Notes: generated by a model from the sequence alone, not told the origin. 64,000 nucleotides of DNA from an uncultured bacterium (GCA_903832635.1 CAILCF010000001.1:1-64000), one strand, 5' to 3'. Shown: positions 17,326 to 26,633, numbered from the stretch's first letter. Program-made: numbers and translations.

Positions 17326-17745
17326 CTATTCAGTAGCACCCAGTTCCCTCCCAAAACGTTTTTTCAAATAATCAGCTTGTAATTTATTTACTTCTTTATC
17401 CTGAAGATGTGGATCATCACGTGTTTGGGCAACGATTTTTTTTGCTTTGTCGACCCACTCTTTTTCAATTAAATCATCGTCATTAGCAACTGCAGGGTTG
17501 TTGGTTAAATTCGTATCAACATTAGAATTATCTGAAGTCACTCCAACTAGAGGTGTTGATAATACAGTTGTAAGTCCTATATCTGCCCTAATTGCATCAG
17601 CGTCACTTTTCCTTTCATAAGCTTCGGCCCCTTTTCCCAACGTGGTCTCGGGATTATCAAGAATAGGTGTTTTCTCAACACTACGTCTCTCTGGTGGAAT
17701 CATATGTTCTGGGGCAGAATTTTGTGAAGATGACTCTGGTTTCAT
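17326..17745 (-). CDS. Hypothetical protein
   Basis: 139 aa; -10 TATAAT 7 nt before ATG. Confidence 0.65.
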   Translation of the reverse strand: MKPESSSQNSAPEHMIPPERRSVEKTPILDNPETTLGKGAEAYERKSDADAIRADIGLTTVLSTPLVGVTSDNSNVDTNLTNNPAVANDDDLIEKEWVDKAKKIVAQTRDDPHLQDKEVNKLQADYLKKRFGRELGATE

Positions 17746-17797
17746 ATCTGTAATTATATCATGTTACTTTATTATCAACGAGCTTATGTTATTTAAA

Positions 17798-18184
17798 TTA
17801 TTTTATCCTTTTTGATACATACAAACACCCTATAATAATAAAAATTATAATTAAAAATATCTCATAGATACCTATACTACCGACAGATGATAATCCAACC
17901 AACATTATCGGGCCCGATGCAAATACCGTTGAATAATAATATGAACGCCTGAAAGATAACGTTTCCATTGGTTTTCGAGGAACAAAAGTGGTCGAAAGGT
18001 GTGATATTACCTTACTTGAAATGTATAATATATACGCAAATATACCGACCAAAGACAGATAAGCAAATACAAAAATCATTAGTATTCCGAGAGGGCCGGA
18101 TGATAAGGGTGTTGTGATATTTAATAGTATAGCTAGTATACATATACTAAATATAGTAACAATCGATATAATTATTCTTGTCAT
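17798..18184 (-). CDS. Hypothetical multi-TM membrane protein
   Basis: 128 aa hydrophobic ORF. Confidence 0.6.
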   Translation of the reverse strand: MTRIIISIVTIFSICILAILLNITTPLSSGPLGILMIFVFAYLSLVGIFAYILYISSKVISHLSTTFVPRKPMETLSFRRSYYYSTVFASGPIMLVGLSSVGSIGIYEIFLIIIFIIIGCLYVSKRIK

Positions 18185-18224
18185 TCTTTTTAACTATAAC
18201 ACTTTAATAATTAGACATAAAATA

Positions 18225-18490
18225 AGCCCGAGCGACAAGTCTTAATGCTCGGATTGCAGCAAACGCCACATAATTATATAAATTGAGCGTGTGAACCACG
18301 AGCAACCTGCCGCTGCAGGCTATAGACTGACCGCTCCGAGAAAACTCGGGGCATATTTGTCTCTTGTACACGATCCACGTAACGCTCTATTTAACAGCTA
18401 TAAAACTGCATTTTAAAACATACGGTACAAGTGTACGCGCTTCACGCCATTTGGCGGAGCGTCAGCAACGCCAAGTTTTTTGATCATATC
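18225..18490. ncRNA. Candidate structured non-coding RNA, family unknown
   Basis: No ORF; stems CCGAGC/GCTCGG (18227-18251), GAGCGT/ACGCTC (18284-18387) enclosing CCTGC/GCAGG (18306-18319) and CCGAG-AAAA-CTCGG (18336-18349), CTTGTAC/GTACAAG (18363-18431). Confidence 0.5.
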
Positions 18491-19373
18491 TTAATAATAC
18501 AATCGACAAAACACAGTTGTCGTCACCGACTTTCCGTCAAAGTTTACGGTCAGTAATTTAATTGTTAAGGTATTTTGGGTTTTTTTGTTTTTGATTAAAA
18601 CCTAAAAATACCATAGCACAAGCGGTATTATCAGTCAACTCATGATAACAAATATATGTTGTTAGGTTTACTACTGTAAACCAATTTCGTATATTTTAAG
18701 ATGTTAATGTTTGTTATGTCAGATTATTAATTGTTGTTATATATACTACTAATACTATTATTTTTTTCAAATGAATATACTTTATTATTTACATCAAGAT
18801 TTTTTGTTTTGCACATATATAAAAATATTTTTTTATATTGATTCATAAGTTGATAATGAAATATTATATTATCGAATTTTTGTATTAGTTTTATTATTTT
18901 ATCAATTTTTCTATTTTATACTTTCCGGCTTATTATCCTGGCTCATTATCATTTATTGTCGTAACTTATTAATTTATACGCTTTTTAAAAAACCGTGAAT
19001 TATTTTTTTGTTTTGTATTATTGAAAATGTATTAATATTTTTTAATTAAATATTTATTTACTTAACCAGAACTTGTACGACATTTGTTTAAAATTAGTTT
19101 ATTCACACAATATTATTTAATCAATATCATTACTACCGCAAATTCGATATGACTAATCATAATATATAAAGAATATTAACTCCTTCAATAATAATCCGTT
19201 TCCCACGGACCTGCTGGTTAGTTTTTTTGGTTTTTACTGCGTAGTATTTTTTACTAGACTATTTTTAAAAAAGTTATTGACACAAGCGCTTTGTAGTCTT
19301 ATTATAGGGGTAGCCTCTGAATAAATAAATTATACAGAAGCCAAAAACAAACATATAGAAAAAACTCCACAAT

Positions 19374-19410
19374 AAAAAAACAACCGTTCCTCGCAGGCGG
19401 TTGTTTTTTT
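19374..19410. terminator. Bidirectional terminator-like hairpin after tmRNA
   Basis: AAAAAAACAACCG-N11-CGGTTGTTTTTTT. Confidence 0.8.
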
Positions 19411-19420
19411 ATAGTCAAAT

Positions 19421-19832
19421 TGGTGGAGCTGCGGGGAATCGCACCCCGGTCCGAACGGTAACAGATCATTATTCTACAAGTATAGTTTGGTTTCTTTTTA
19501 ACGACTCTCATAACTTAAAACCATACAAAAAACATTATAATTGTCGCGCAATTTAGTTTCCCAACATTATGTTGCTTCCCATAATGTTAGTAATCAGCAT
19601 ACTTATAACACCACACCAACTCTATGCTGACTGGATGATGTGATGGCCCGAATTAAATCCGAGCTGTTGCTAGAACTGGTGACTGGAAAGTACTGGCAAT
19701 ACCAGTAACTGTCTCAGCTACATAGTTCTTTGCTTTTGCAATAAATGTTGCAATTATTTGTGTACTTAACGTGTACATCCGACTTGCAAATAAACTGTTA
19801 AATTCCATTCGTCGAAACCTAATGTCAGCCCC
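19421..19832 (-). ncRNA. ssrA: tmRNA
   Basis: 5' ggggctgacattaggtttcgacgaatgg and 3' gttcggaccggggtgcgattccccgcagctccacca on minus strand; tRNA-like acceptor pairs. Confidence 0.93.
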
Positions 19833-19895
19833 AACATAACTTACTAATTATACCATATATTGCACTCTTGAACCAGTCATGCTTAAATTAAGCTT

Positions 19896-21404
19896 ATGGT
19901 ATCCAGAATAATAACTGTTGCTCCCGTAGGTTTTGATGGTTTTATTGTCGAGGTTGAAGCCGATGCAACAAAATCACTTCCTTCTCTACAAATTGTCGGC
20001 TTGGGTAATAAAGCAATTGATGAAGCAAAGGAACGTGTTCGTAGTGCGATTACAAATTCATATTTGGAATTTCCAAAAAAACGTATCACGATAAACCTTG
20101 CCCCGGCTGAATTACCCAAGGATGGAGCTCATTATGACTTACCTATTTCACTAGCGATTTTATGTGTTAGCGGTCAATTACTTCAATCCGAAATAGACGA
20201 ATCCGTATTTGCGGGTGAACTTGCCCTGGACGGATCAATAAGGCCAATCAAGGGTGCAATAAATATTACTCAACTCGCAAAGCAGTCTGGATATAAAAAA
20301 ATATTTCTACCCTATCAAAACGTTAATCAAGCCGGATTGGTTGAGGGTATTGATATTTATGGAGTCAGTTCAATTAAACAGTTATTCCTCCATCTAAAAA
20401 AAGAAGTTCTAATAACACCTTATGCACAACCGACTGAGAATATGAATAAAGAAGCTCCAATTAGTCCTCCCATATTAGATGATGTTAAGGGCCAAGAACA
20501 AGCCAAACGGGCGCTTATCATTGCTGCAGCTGGTCACCACAACATTCTACTATCGGGGACCCCAGGAGCAGGGAAAACTATGCTAGCAAAAGCTTTATCA
20601 AACTTATTGCCTGAACTCACAAAAGAAGAACAAATAGCAGCAACAAAAATCCATAGCGTTGCTGGAAAGATAACTGGTGAAATTATTACCAAAAGACCAT
20701 TTCGATCACCACATCATACGGCAAGTGTAGTATCAATTATTGGAGGCGGCGGACGACCCAAACCTGGGGAAATCAGCCTTGCTCATACCGGGGTGCTGTT
20801 TCTAGATGAATTTCCTGAATACTCCAGATCTATACTTGAATCATTAAGACAACCTTTAGAGGATAAAAAAATTGATGTTAGCCGAGCAAATGGTCACGTA
20901 ACCTACCCAGCGGATTTTATGCTAATAGCAACAATGAACCCCTGCCCTTGTGGTTACTATGGTAGCACTATAAAAGAATGTTCCTGCACAAGTACACAAA
21001 TTTTATCGTACCAAAAAAGATTATCAGGCCCCCTAATTGATAGAATTGATATGTTTATTTCTGTTTCGCAGGTCCCAAGCGAATCACTTATTAACACAAG
21101 TTCGTTGTGTGTAACTCAACATACTAAAGCGTTAGAGAGTATTAAACGTGCAAATATAATCCAAAACAACAGATATTGTAGTAGTACTTTGTACAACTCT
21201 TCACTTTCAAACCAAGAAATTAATAAATACGCCGCTCTCACAAACGACGTAAGAAAGTTGTTAGTGTCTGCAGCAAATCGTCTCAAATTAAGCTCTAGGG
21301 GCTACTTTAAAATAATAAGAATCGCACGAACTATTGCAGATCTGGCTGGTGAAGAAAATATTAAATACGAACACATTAGCGAAGCTCTTCAATATCGAGG
21401 TTAA
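19896..21404 (+). CDS. comM: YifB/ComM family Mg-chelatase-like AAA ATPase
   Basis: SRIITVAPVGFDGFIVEVEADATKSLPSLQIVGLG, GTPGAGKTMLAKAL, MNPCPCGYYG. Confidence 0.9.
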   Translation: MVSRIITVAPVGFDGFIVEVEADATKSLPSLQIVGLGNKAIDEAKERVRSAITNSYLEFPKKRITINLAPAELPKDGAHYDLPISLAILCVSGQLLQSEIDESVFAGELALDGSIRPIKGAINITQLAKQSGYKKIFLPYQNVNQAGLVEGIDIYGVSSIKQLFLHLKKEVLITPYAQPTENMNKEAPISPPILDDVKGQEQAKRALIIAAAGHHNILLSGTPGAGKTMLAKALSNLLPELTKEEQIAATKIHSVAGKITGEIITKRPFRSPHHTASVVSIIGGGGRPKPGEISLAHTGVLFLDEFPEYSRSILESLRQPLEDKKIDVSRANGHVTYPADFMLIATMNPCPCGYYGSTIKECSCTSTQILSYQKRLSGPLIDRIDMFISVSQVPSESLINTSSLCVTQHTKALESIKRANIIQNNRYCSSTLYNSSLSNQEINKYAALTNDVRKLLVSAANRLKLSSRGYFKIIRIARTIADLAGEENIKYEHISEALQYRG

Positions 21405-21488
21405 TACACTTGAACTACTGTTACTTATCTGATAAAATAACTACCGAGCCAATGTAAACAGTTAGCCAGGCAACCAAGGAGATTAAAG

Positions 21489-21995
21489 ATCAGTAAATCA
21501 ATTCGAATTAATCAAGAGATTAAAGCCGATGAAATACGTGTCATTGGGGTGGATGGTGACCAACTGGGAGTAATGAGTCTGTCTAATGCACTTAAAGCTG
21601 CTGAGGACGCTGGAGTCGACCTCATAGAGATTTCTCCAAACTCAAATCCACCTGTTGCGAAAATTGTTGATTGGGGTAAATATCAATATCAAAAAATGAA
21701 AGAACAACAGAAAAACCGAAAGCATGCTAAAGCCGCCGAACTAAAACAAATGCGTATGGGTCTCAAAATAGGATCAAATGATTTAGAGATAAAACTTCGG
21801 AAAATTCGTGAATTCTTATGCGGAGGCCATAAGGTTAAAATTTTAATTTTTTTCAGAGGTAGAGAAATGGCTCACCAAGAATTAGGTTATGAAATGATAA
21901 AACGAATAATAGCCCAATTAGAAGAGGATGCGGTTGTTGAACAAACACCACAAATGGCTGGCCGTAATTTAAGTATAGTTATAAGGAGCAAATAA
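21489..21995 (+). CDS. infC: Translation initiation factor IF-3, likely ATC start
   Basis: ISKSIRINQEIKADEIRVIGVDGDQLGVMSL...; AAGGAG 7 nt before ATC at 21489; ORF track start (GTG 21549) would cut the conserved N-terminus. Confidence 0.9.
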   Translation: MSKSIRINQEIKADEIRVIGVDGDQLGVMSLSNALKAAEDAGVDLIEISPNSNPPVAKIVDWGKYQYQKMKEQQKNRKHAKAAELKQMRMGLKIGSNDLEIKLRKIREFLCGGHKVKILIFFRGREMAHQELGYEMIKRIIAQLEEDAVVEQTPQMAGRNLSIVIRSK

Positions 21996-22189
21996 TGCCA
22001 AAAATGAAAACCCATAAGGGTACAGCTAAACGAATTAAAATTACAAGTACGGGAAAATTAACCAGACGCCGTGCTTTTGGCAATCATATGCTTGCGAAAA
22101 AAAGTAAAAGTCGTAAAAGAGCAATCAATACTACTGCAACCGTAACTGGTGCGACAGCAAAAAATGTTAAAAGAGCGCTAGGCGTCTAA
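21995..22189 (+). CDS. rpmI: Ribosomal protein bL35
   Basis: [32 protein letters not shown]. Confidence 0.93.
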   Translation: MPKMKTHKGTAKRIKITSTGKLTRRRAFGNHMLAKKSKSRKRAINTTATVTGATAKNVKRALGV

Positions 22190-22203
22190 GAAGGAGTAAT
22201 TCG

Positions 22204-22545
22204 ATGAGAGTAAAACGAGGTGTTACTGCAAGTGCAAAACACAAAAAAACCATAAAACTGGCCAAAGGCATGCAACATGACCGCACCAGGTCATATCGAC
22301 TTGCAAAACAAGCTGTGATAAAAGCGTTGTCATATGCATATAGAGACAGACGTAATAAAAAAAGAGATTTACGTGGTTTATGGATTACTCGTATTAACGC
22401 AGCCGCACGCAATCTGGGAACAACATATAGTAAATTGATGACCGATTTGAAGACAGCAAATATAGAAATCGATCGAAAAGTACTGGCTGAACTTGCTGTT
22501 AGTGAACCAGTAGCGTTTGCCGAAATAGTAAAACAAGCAAAATAA
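22204..22545 (+). CDS. rplT: Ribosomal protein bL20
   Basis: [22 protein letters not shown]...[23 protein letters not shown]. Confidence 0.95.
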   Translation: MRVKRGVTASAKHKKTIKLAKGMQHDRTRSYRLAKQAVIKALSYAYRDRRNKKRDLRGLWITRINAAARNLGTTYSKLMTDLKTANIEIDRKVLAELAVSEPVAFAEIVKQAK

Positions 22546-22550
22546 TAACT

Positions 22551-22595
22551 AACTAAAAACAGCCATTTTCACTTCTGAATTGGCTGTTTTTAGTT
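22551..22595. terminator. Bidirectional terminator between rplT and rnpB
   Basis: AACTAAAAACAGCCA-N15-TGGCTGTTTTTAGTT, 15 bp perfect. Confidence 0.9.
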
Positions 22596-22597
22596 GG

Positions 22598-22952
22598 CAG
22601 TTTATCGATAAGCCGGGTTCTGTCGTGGATGATCATCTATCTAGTCTAGTAGTTGCCTACCATATCAAGCGGATATCGACCTGCGAGCGAGCTACTCTTA
22701 ATGCAGATCTCCTTGCAGCGGACAGGGTTTACCTTCACGCCATGTCACCATAACATGCTGTGGGCTTTTACCCCACTCGTTTCACCTTTTCCCTCCTTTC
22801 GCACAAAGCTATGAAGGGTAGTTTTGTTTCTGTGGCACTTTCCCTAGGGTTGCCCCCGGTCGCTGTTAGCGACTGTCTTGCTCTATGCTGCCCGGACTTT
22901 CCTCTCCACACTTTCTTAATAAGCATGGGGCGATCATCTAATAAGCTGCCAC
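22598..22952 (-). ncRNA. rnpB: RNase P RNA
   Basis: Minus strand gaggaaagtccgggcagcatagagcaagacagtcgc...acagaacccggcttatcgataaac; TATAAT upstream near 22957. Confidence 0.93.
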
Positions 22953-23135
22953 TTAAATTATACCAAAATATCCCGAGGCTTACTATCGACGCAAGATATT
23001 CCCTACCGTAAAGGCAAGGTGGGTGCTCGCAAATCAACTCAACAGAGATGAATCATTAAAGCTCCCTATCTATATGATATTCAGGAAAATCATATACGCC
23101 TAGGTTTACCCCGGGACATATTCTATTATAACATT

Positions 23136-23789
23136 TCAAGCACCGAAGATACGAGCAAATATTTGGATAAAAAAAGTAATTGAATAAGTTAAAAACATGC
23201 TAAAGGCTGAACCCCCTATCAAAATTAACCCAAAAACAATAATTATTCCAAATCTTTCCATCGATTGCATGCCACGACGAACAAAGTCAGGCGCTAATGC
23301 ATATATTACCCTTGAACCATCTAGTGGAGGAATTGGTATTAAGTTGAAAATAAAAAAACCTAAGTTAACCATTACGCCAACTGTCAAAATAAGCCCAACT
23401 ATATCATTTGCCACTCCAGATGCACTGACAGGGTTACCTAACAACACCGATATACCGTAAATAAAAAAAGCTAAAAATAGATTTGTTAGCGGTCCGGCCA
23501 ATGCTAATATCGCTGCCCCCCATTCATTCCACCTTATATTATTCGGATTAAACGGCACTGGCTTTGCGGCACCAAAAATTGGAGCACCCGAGATAGCTAG
23601 CAATAATGGTAATAACACCGTTAAGAACGGATCAATATGTTTTATAGGATTTATTGATAATCGTCCGCTAAGCCTAGCTGTATCATCACCAAGCCAATAT
23701 CCCGCATATGCATGCATGGCTTCATGAAGTGTCATTGATATCAGCACAACTACTAAAACAATAACTATATATGTTACATCGATATTCAT
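23136..23789 (-). CDS. Site-2 protease (M50) family membrane metalloprotease
   Basis: TLHEAMHAYAGYWLGDDTA (HExxH), NLIPIPPLDGSRV. Confidence 0.88.
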   Translation of the reverse strand: MNIDVTYIVIVLVVVLISMTLHEAMHAYAGYWLGDDTARLSGRLSINPIKHIDPFLTVLLPLLLAISGAPIFGAAKPVPFNPNNIRWNEWGAAILALAGPLTNLFLAFFIYGISVLLGNPVSASGVANDIVGLILTVGVMVNLGFFIFNLIPIPPLDGSRVIYALAPDFVRRGMQSMERFGIIIVFGLILIGGSAFSMFLTYSITFFIQIFARIFGA

Positions 23790-23828
23790 ATAATCCAGTA
23801 TAACAGTAAACGTTTTACTGTACTTCTC

Positions 23829-23857
23829 TTGACGTATAAGGGAAAAAACACTATACT
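23829..23857 (+). promoter_or_regulatory. Putative promoter of rpmB
   Basis: TTGACG-N17-TATACT. Confidence 0.6.
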
Positions 23858-23891
23858 TGTAAAGATTGTTAAAAATAAATGGAAATTAATT

Positions 23892-24086
23892 ATGGTATCA
23901 CATTGTGAATTAACTGGTAAAGGCAAACAATTCGGTCATAATGTTAGTTTTTCGATGAGACGTACTAATCGTGTATTTAAACCAAATCTACAAAAGAAAA
24001 CGTTTGAAATCGACGGCCAAAAGATTACTATGGTGCTTTCAACACAAGCAATTCGAACTCTTAGAAAAAAAGGTATTCTTACCTAA
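23892..24086 (+). CDS. rpmB: Ribosomal protein bL28
   Basis: MVSHCELTGKGKQFGHNVSFSMRRTNRVFKPNLQ; start trimmed to ATG 23892. Confidence 0.9.
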   Translation: MVSHCELTGKGKQFGHNVSFSMRRTNRVFKPNLQKKTFEIDGQKITMVLSTQAIRTLRKKGILT

Positions 24087-24105
24087 CTCGCCCAACAAGC
24101 TTTTC

Positions 24106-24136
24106 AATATCCCCTCGGTAACGAGGGGATATTTTT
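24106..24136 (+). terminator. Terminator of rpmB
   Basis: AATATCCCCTCG-GTAA-CGAGGGGATATTTTTT. Confidence 0.88.
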
Positions 24137-24155
24137 TATAAATCTGATACCATTG

Positions 24156-24791
24156 TTAACTGCGGAATATTTTGATAATCGTCAAAGGCGCCTGTGCGGC
24201 TAGTTGTTGTTTTACCTTATATTTTGGCATCTCTTCAACGGGTGCACCAAGCTCAGTTACAAATGGATCAAGCTCATTTTGAGGGACTTCGTATTTTAGT
24301 TCTTTATCTGCATAATGAATCGGTATAACAATCTTTGGGCTAATCATTTTTACCAGACTTGAAGCACCGGATGCATCAAGTGTATAGCCATTTCCTCCGA
24401 CAGGTATAATCAGAACATCGATTACCCCCAAACCCTCGAGTTGTTCATCAGTTAGCAATCCATTAATATTCCCAATTATCCCAATACGAGTCTCACCAAT
24501 CTCTACCCTATACATAGTAGATTGCAAGCCCTCGGCTTCAGTATCAATATTCCGACGAACCGGGATACCTACAATATCGAAATCGGCAACACCATACTCC
24601 CCAGGTCCATCAATCAATAACCTAGAATCAGGGTTGTTTACCGCAAACCTATGCTCGGTAATCAGCTCAACTGCTTCCTTGATTGGGACATCTTTTAAGC
24701 CAACAACTGATAATTTTGGATCAACGATTATTTTAGCTTTTTTAGTTGTGATTACTACACAATTAGCACCCTTGTATTCAATTTCGAACAT
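24156..24791 (-). CDS. MBL-fold metal-dependent hydrolase, UlaG-like
   Basis: MFEIEYKGANCVVITTKKAKIIVDP..., SPKIVIPIHYADKE. Confidence 0.75.
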   Translation of the reverse strand: MFEIEYKGANCVVITTKKAKIIVDPKLSVVGLKDVPIKEAVELITEHRFAVNNPDSRLLIDGPGEYGVADFDIVGIPVRRNIDTEAEGLQSTMYRVEIGETRIGIIGNINGLLTDEQLEGLGVIDVLIIPVGGNGYTLDASGASSLVKMISPKIVIPIHYADKELKYEVPQNELDPFVTELGAPVEEMPKYKVKQQLAAQAPLTIIKIFRS

Positions 24792-24807
24792 AACTCTCCT
24801 TAAAAAC

Positions 24808-25413
24808 TTATTTTTCGTTAATTACATTATCAACATCTAGTATTATTTTATGTTTTCCGTTGATAATTTCAGTTATAAATCTATCGCGCACACTCAGTCG
24901 ATAATAGAATTCATCATAAGGCAAAATACTGTAATTTATCTCTCGCCCTTCAGACTTTTCAATACCACTAATTAAAGTTTTCGCTTTTAAAGGTGCAACA
25001 TTGCCTACCAGCAGTACGTCAACGGCTGTATTTGAACCTTTAACTAGAACACCAGAAAATATAGCTAATCGGAGCCCTGAAAGTTCACGTACAATTGGAC
25101 CATACTTTTCTATTGAAGTATCGGTTGGCTCAATAGTAACAATTTTCGGTTCATCGCCCCCATCCCCAAAAATTGCTCGTAGCGGAACATAATAGTCATA
25201 CCTCTGATTAACCTGATAATACAGTTTGTTATCCGAACTATCACTTGTAATTATTCCTACTTCTAACATATTAGAAAGTTCTCGTCTGACTGAATTAATC
25301 TGTTCGTCAATTTTTCGTGTTATTTCACGTACGAAAAAAGATTGTCCTGGATTGTTCAAGAAAAGATGTAATAATTTCACGCGTGTTTTTGACCCAAATA
25401 ATGCATCAATCAT
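24808..25413 (-). CDS. Winged-helix transcriptional regulator with nucleotidyltransferase-like region
   Basis: MIDALFGSKTRVKLLHLFLNNPGQSFFVREITRKI...VKGSNTAVDVLLVG. Confidence 0.7.
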   Translation of the reverse strand: MIDALFGSKTRVKLLHLFLNNPGQSFFVREITRKIDEQINSVRRELSNMLEVGIITSDSSDNKLYYQVNQRYDYYVPLRAIFGDGGDEPKIVTIEPTDTSIEKYGPIVRELSGLRLAIFSGVLVKGSNTAVDVLLVGNVAPLKAKTLISGIEKSEGREINYSILPYDEFYYRLSVRDRFITEIINGKHKIILDVDNVINEK

Positions 25414-25455
25414 CTATTCACTCCGAATAACTTTGTTAACATAATAATATCATGG

Positions 25456-26337
25456 TTACGTACGATTGGCGAGCTCGTGATGTAAAAATTTTTTAGCGTT
25501 AGTAAATGAAAACCACTGAATAAAGATATTACGTCTCAGCCAGGTTAACTGACGTTTTGCCAGATGCAAATCAAGTGAAACAGCTTTGCTCTTTACCTCA
25601 TCAAGATCCATTTCCCCTTGCAAATATCGATGAATTAATGGATATATATTAGATTTCATCGCTTCATTGTCCCATCCGAAGTTCCTGCCTAATTGTTTCG
25701 CCTCTTCTAATACACCGTCTTTAAACATCTGATTAATCCTGTCAATGATTTTGCCTTTTAAACACGCATTTTCTGTTGTTATTCCTACAATTATACAATT
25801 GTTTTGTGGCTTATCATTTTTTTGTGGTATAGTCCCATTTCTCTCTATTGAACGAATAACATAGCGTTTATTTTTATAGTTATTTGGTAGTGCAATTTTA
25901 TTTTTAATACAATACTCATATAATTTATCTAATGATAATTGTTGTAATTTTGTCCTTAATCTAATATCAGCTGGCAATCCAAACTTATAATCAAAAAGGA
26001 TAGCATCTATATACAGTCCGGTCCCCCCAACTAAAATTGGGATACGTCCACGAGACCTAATTTCGGATATTTTTTGGTCAGCATAAAATTTATAATCTGA
26101 CACTGAATAATAACTACCCGGGTCAACTAAATCTAACCCCCAATGTGGAACTATATTTTGATCTTTTATACTTGGTTTAGCGGTACCTATGTTTGTGCCT
26201 TTATAGACCGATCGTGAATCAGCACATATTATTTCTCCGTTAAACTTCTTTGCAATTTCAATTGCAAGAGATGTTTTCCCACTTGCTGTTGGACCGACAA
26301 TCACTAATAGTGGTAGTTTTAAAGATTTGGAGACCAT
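25456..26337 (-). CDS. miaA: tRNA dimethylallyltransferase
   Basis: VIVGPTASGKTSLAIEIAKKFNGEIICADSRSVYKG. Confidence 0.92.
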   Translation of the reverse strand: MVSKSLKLPLLVIVGPTASGKTSLAIEIAKKFNGEIICADSRSVYKGTNIGTAKPSIKDQNIVPHWGLDLVDPGSYYSVSDYKFYADQKISEIRSRGRIPILVGGTGLYIDAILFDYKFGLPADIRLRTKLQQLSLDKLYEYCIKNKIALPNNYKNKRYVIRSIERNGTIPQKNDKPQNNCIIVGITTENACLKGKIIDRINQMFKDGVLEEAKQLGRNFGWDNEAMKSNIYPLIHRYLQGEMDLDEVKSKAVSLDLHLAKRQLTWLRRNIFIQWFSFTNAKKFLHHELANRT

Positions 26338-26630
26338 CTTTTATCCTTGAAATTATCAACAATAAAATTCGTACAAGTAACTCCCTCTTGAGCTAAAAGT
26401 TGAGCTTGGACTTCCCTCCCACCGTGGAATCCAGAGGCCAAACCCCCAAATCTATTGACTAATCTGTGCCATGGAAGGTTTATATCACCATAGTGAGCAA
26501 TACCGCCCACTATTCTCGCAGCAGAAGGACTTCCGGCAAGCGCTGCAAGGTCGCCATAGGTTGTAACTTGACCAAACGGTACTCGATAAATCAAGTCATA
26601 TATGTTGCTGCGAAAGTCATTGCCAACCAT
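26319..26630 (-). CDS. Alkyltransferase-like (ATL) protein, MGMT family without catalytic Cys
   Basis: VPFGQVTTYGDLAALAGSPSAARIVGG...LPWHRLVN (PWHR instead of PCHR). Confidence 0.88.
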   Translation of the reverse strand: MVGNDFRSNIYDLIYRVPFGQVTTYGDLAALAGSPSAARIVGGIAHYGDINLPWHRLVNRFGGLASGFHGGREVQAQLLAQEGVTCTNFIVDNFKDKRWSPNL

Positions 26631-26633
26631 AAT

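Noticed and set aside
18181-18620. CRISPR array or RNA-guided nuclease guide RNA
   Set aside because: Hairpins are not regularly spaced repeats and no cas/tnpB/iscB-like gene is present in the window.
18500-19370. oriC at the AT-rich region
   Set aside because: Only one clear DnaA box, no dnaA/dnaN nearby, and genes on the right side are mostly transcribed toward the region, so a replication origin here is not supported as a main call.
19302-19511. 69-aa minus-strand ORF
   Set aside because: Overlaps the tmRNA 3' end and its terminator; not coding-like.
22760-23037. ORFs 22760-23011 and 22768-23037
   Set aside because: Overlap the RNase P RNA gene.
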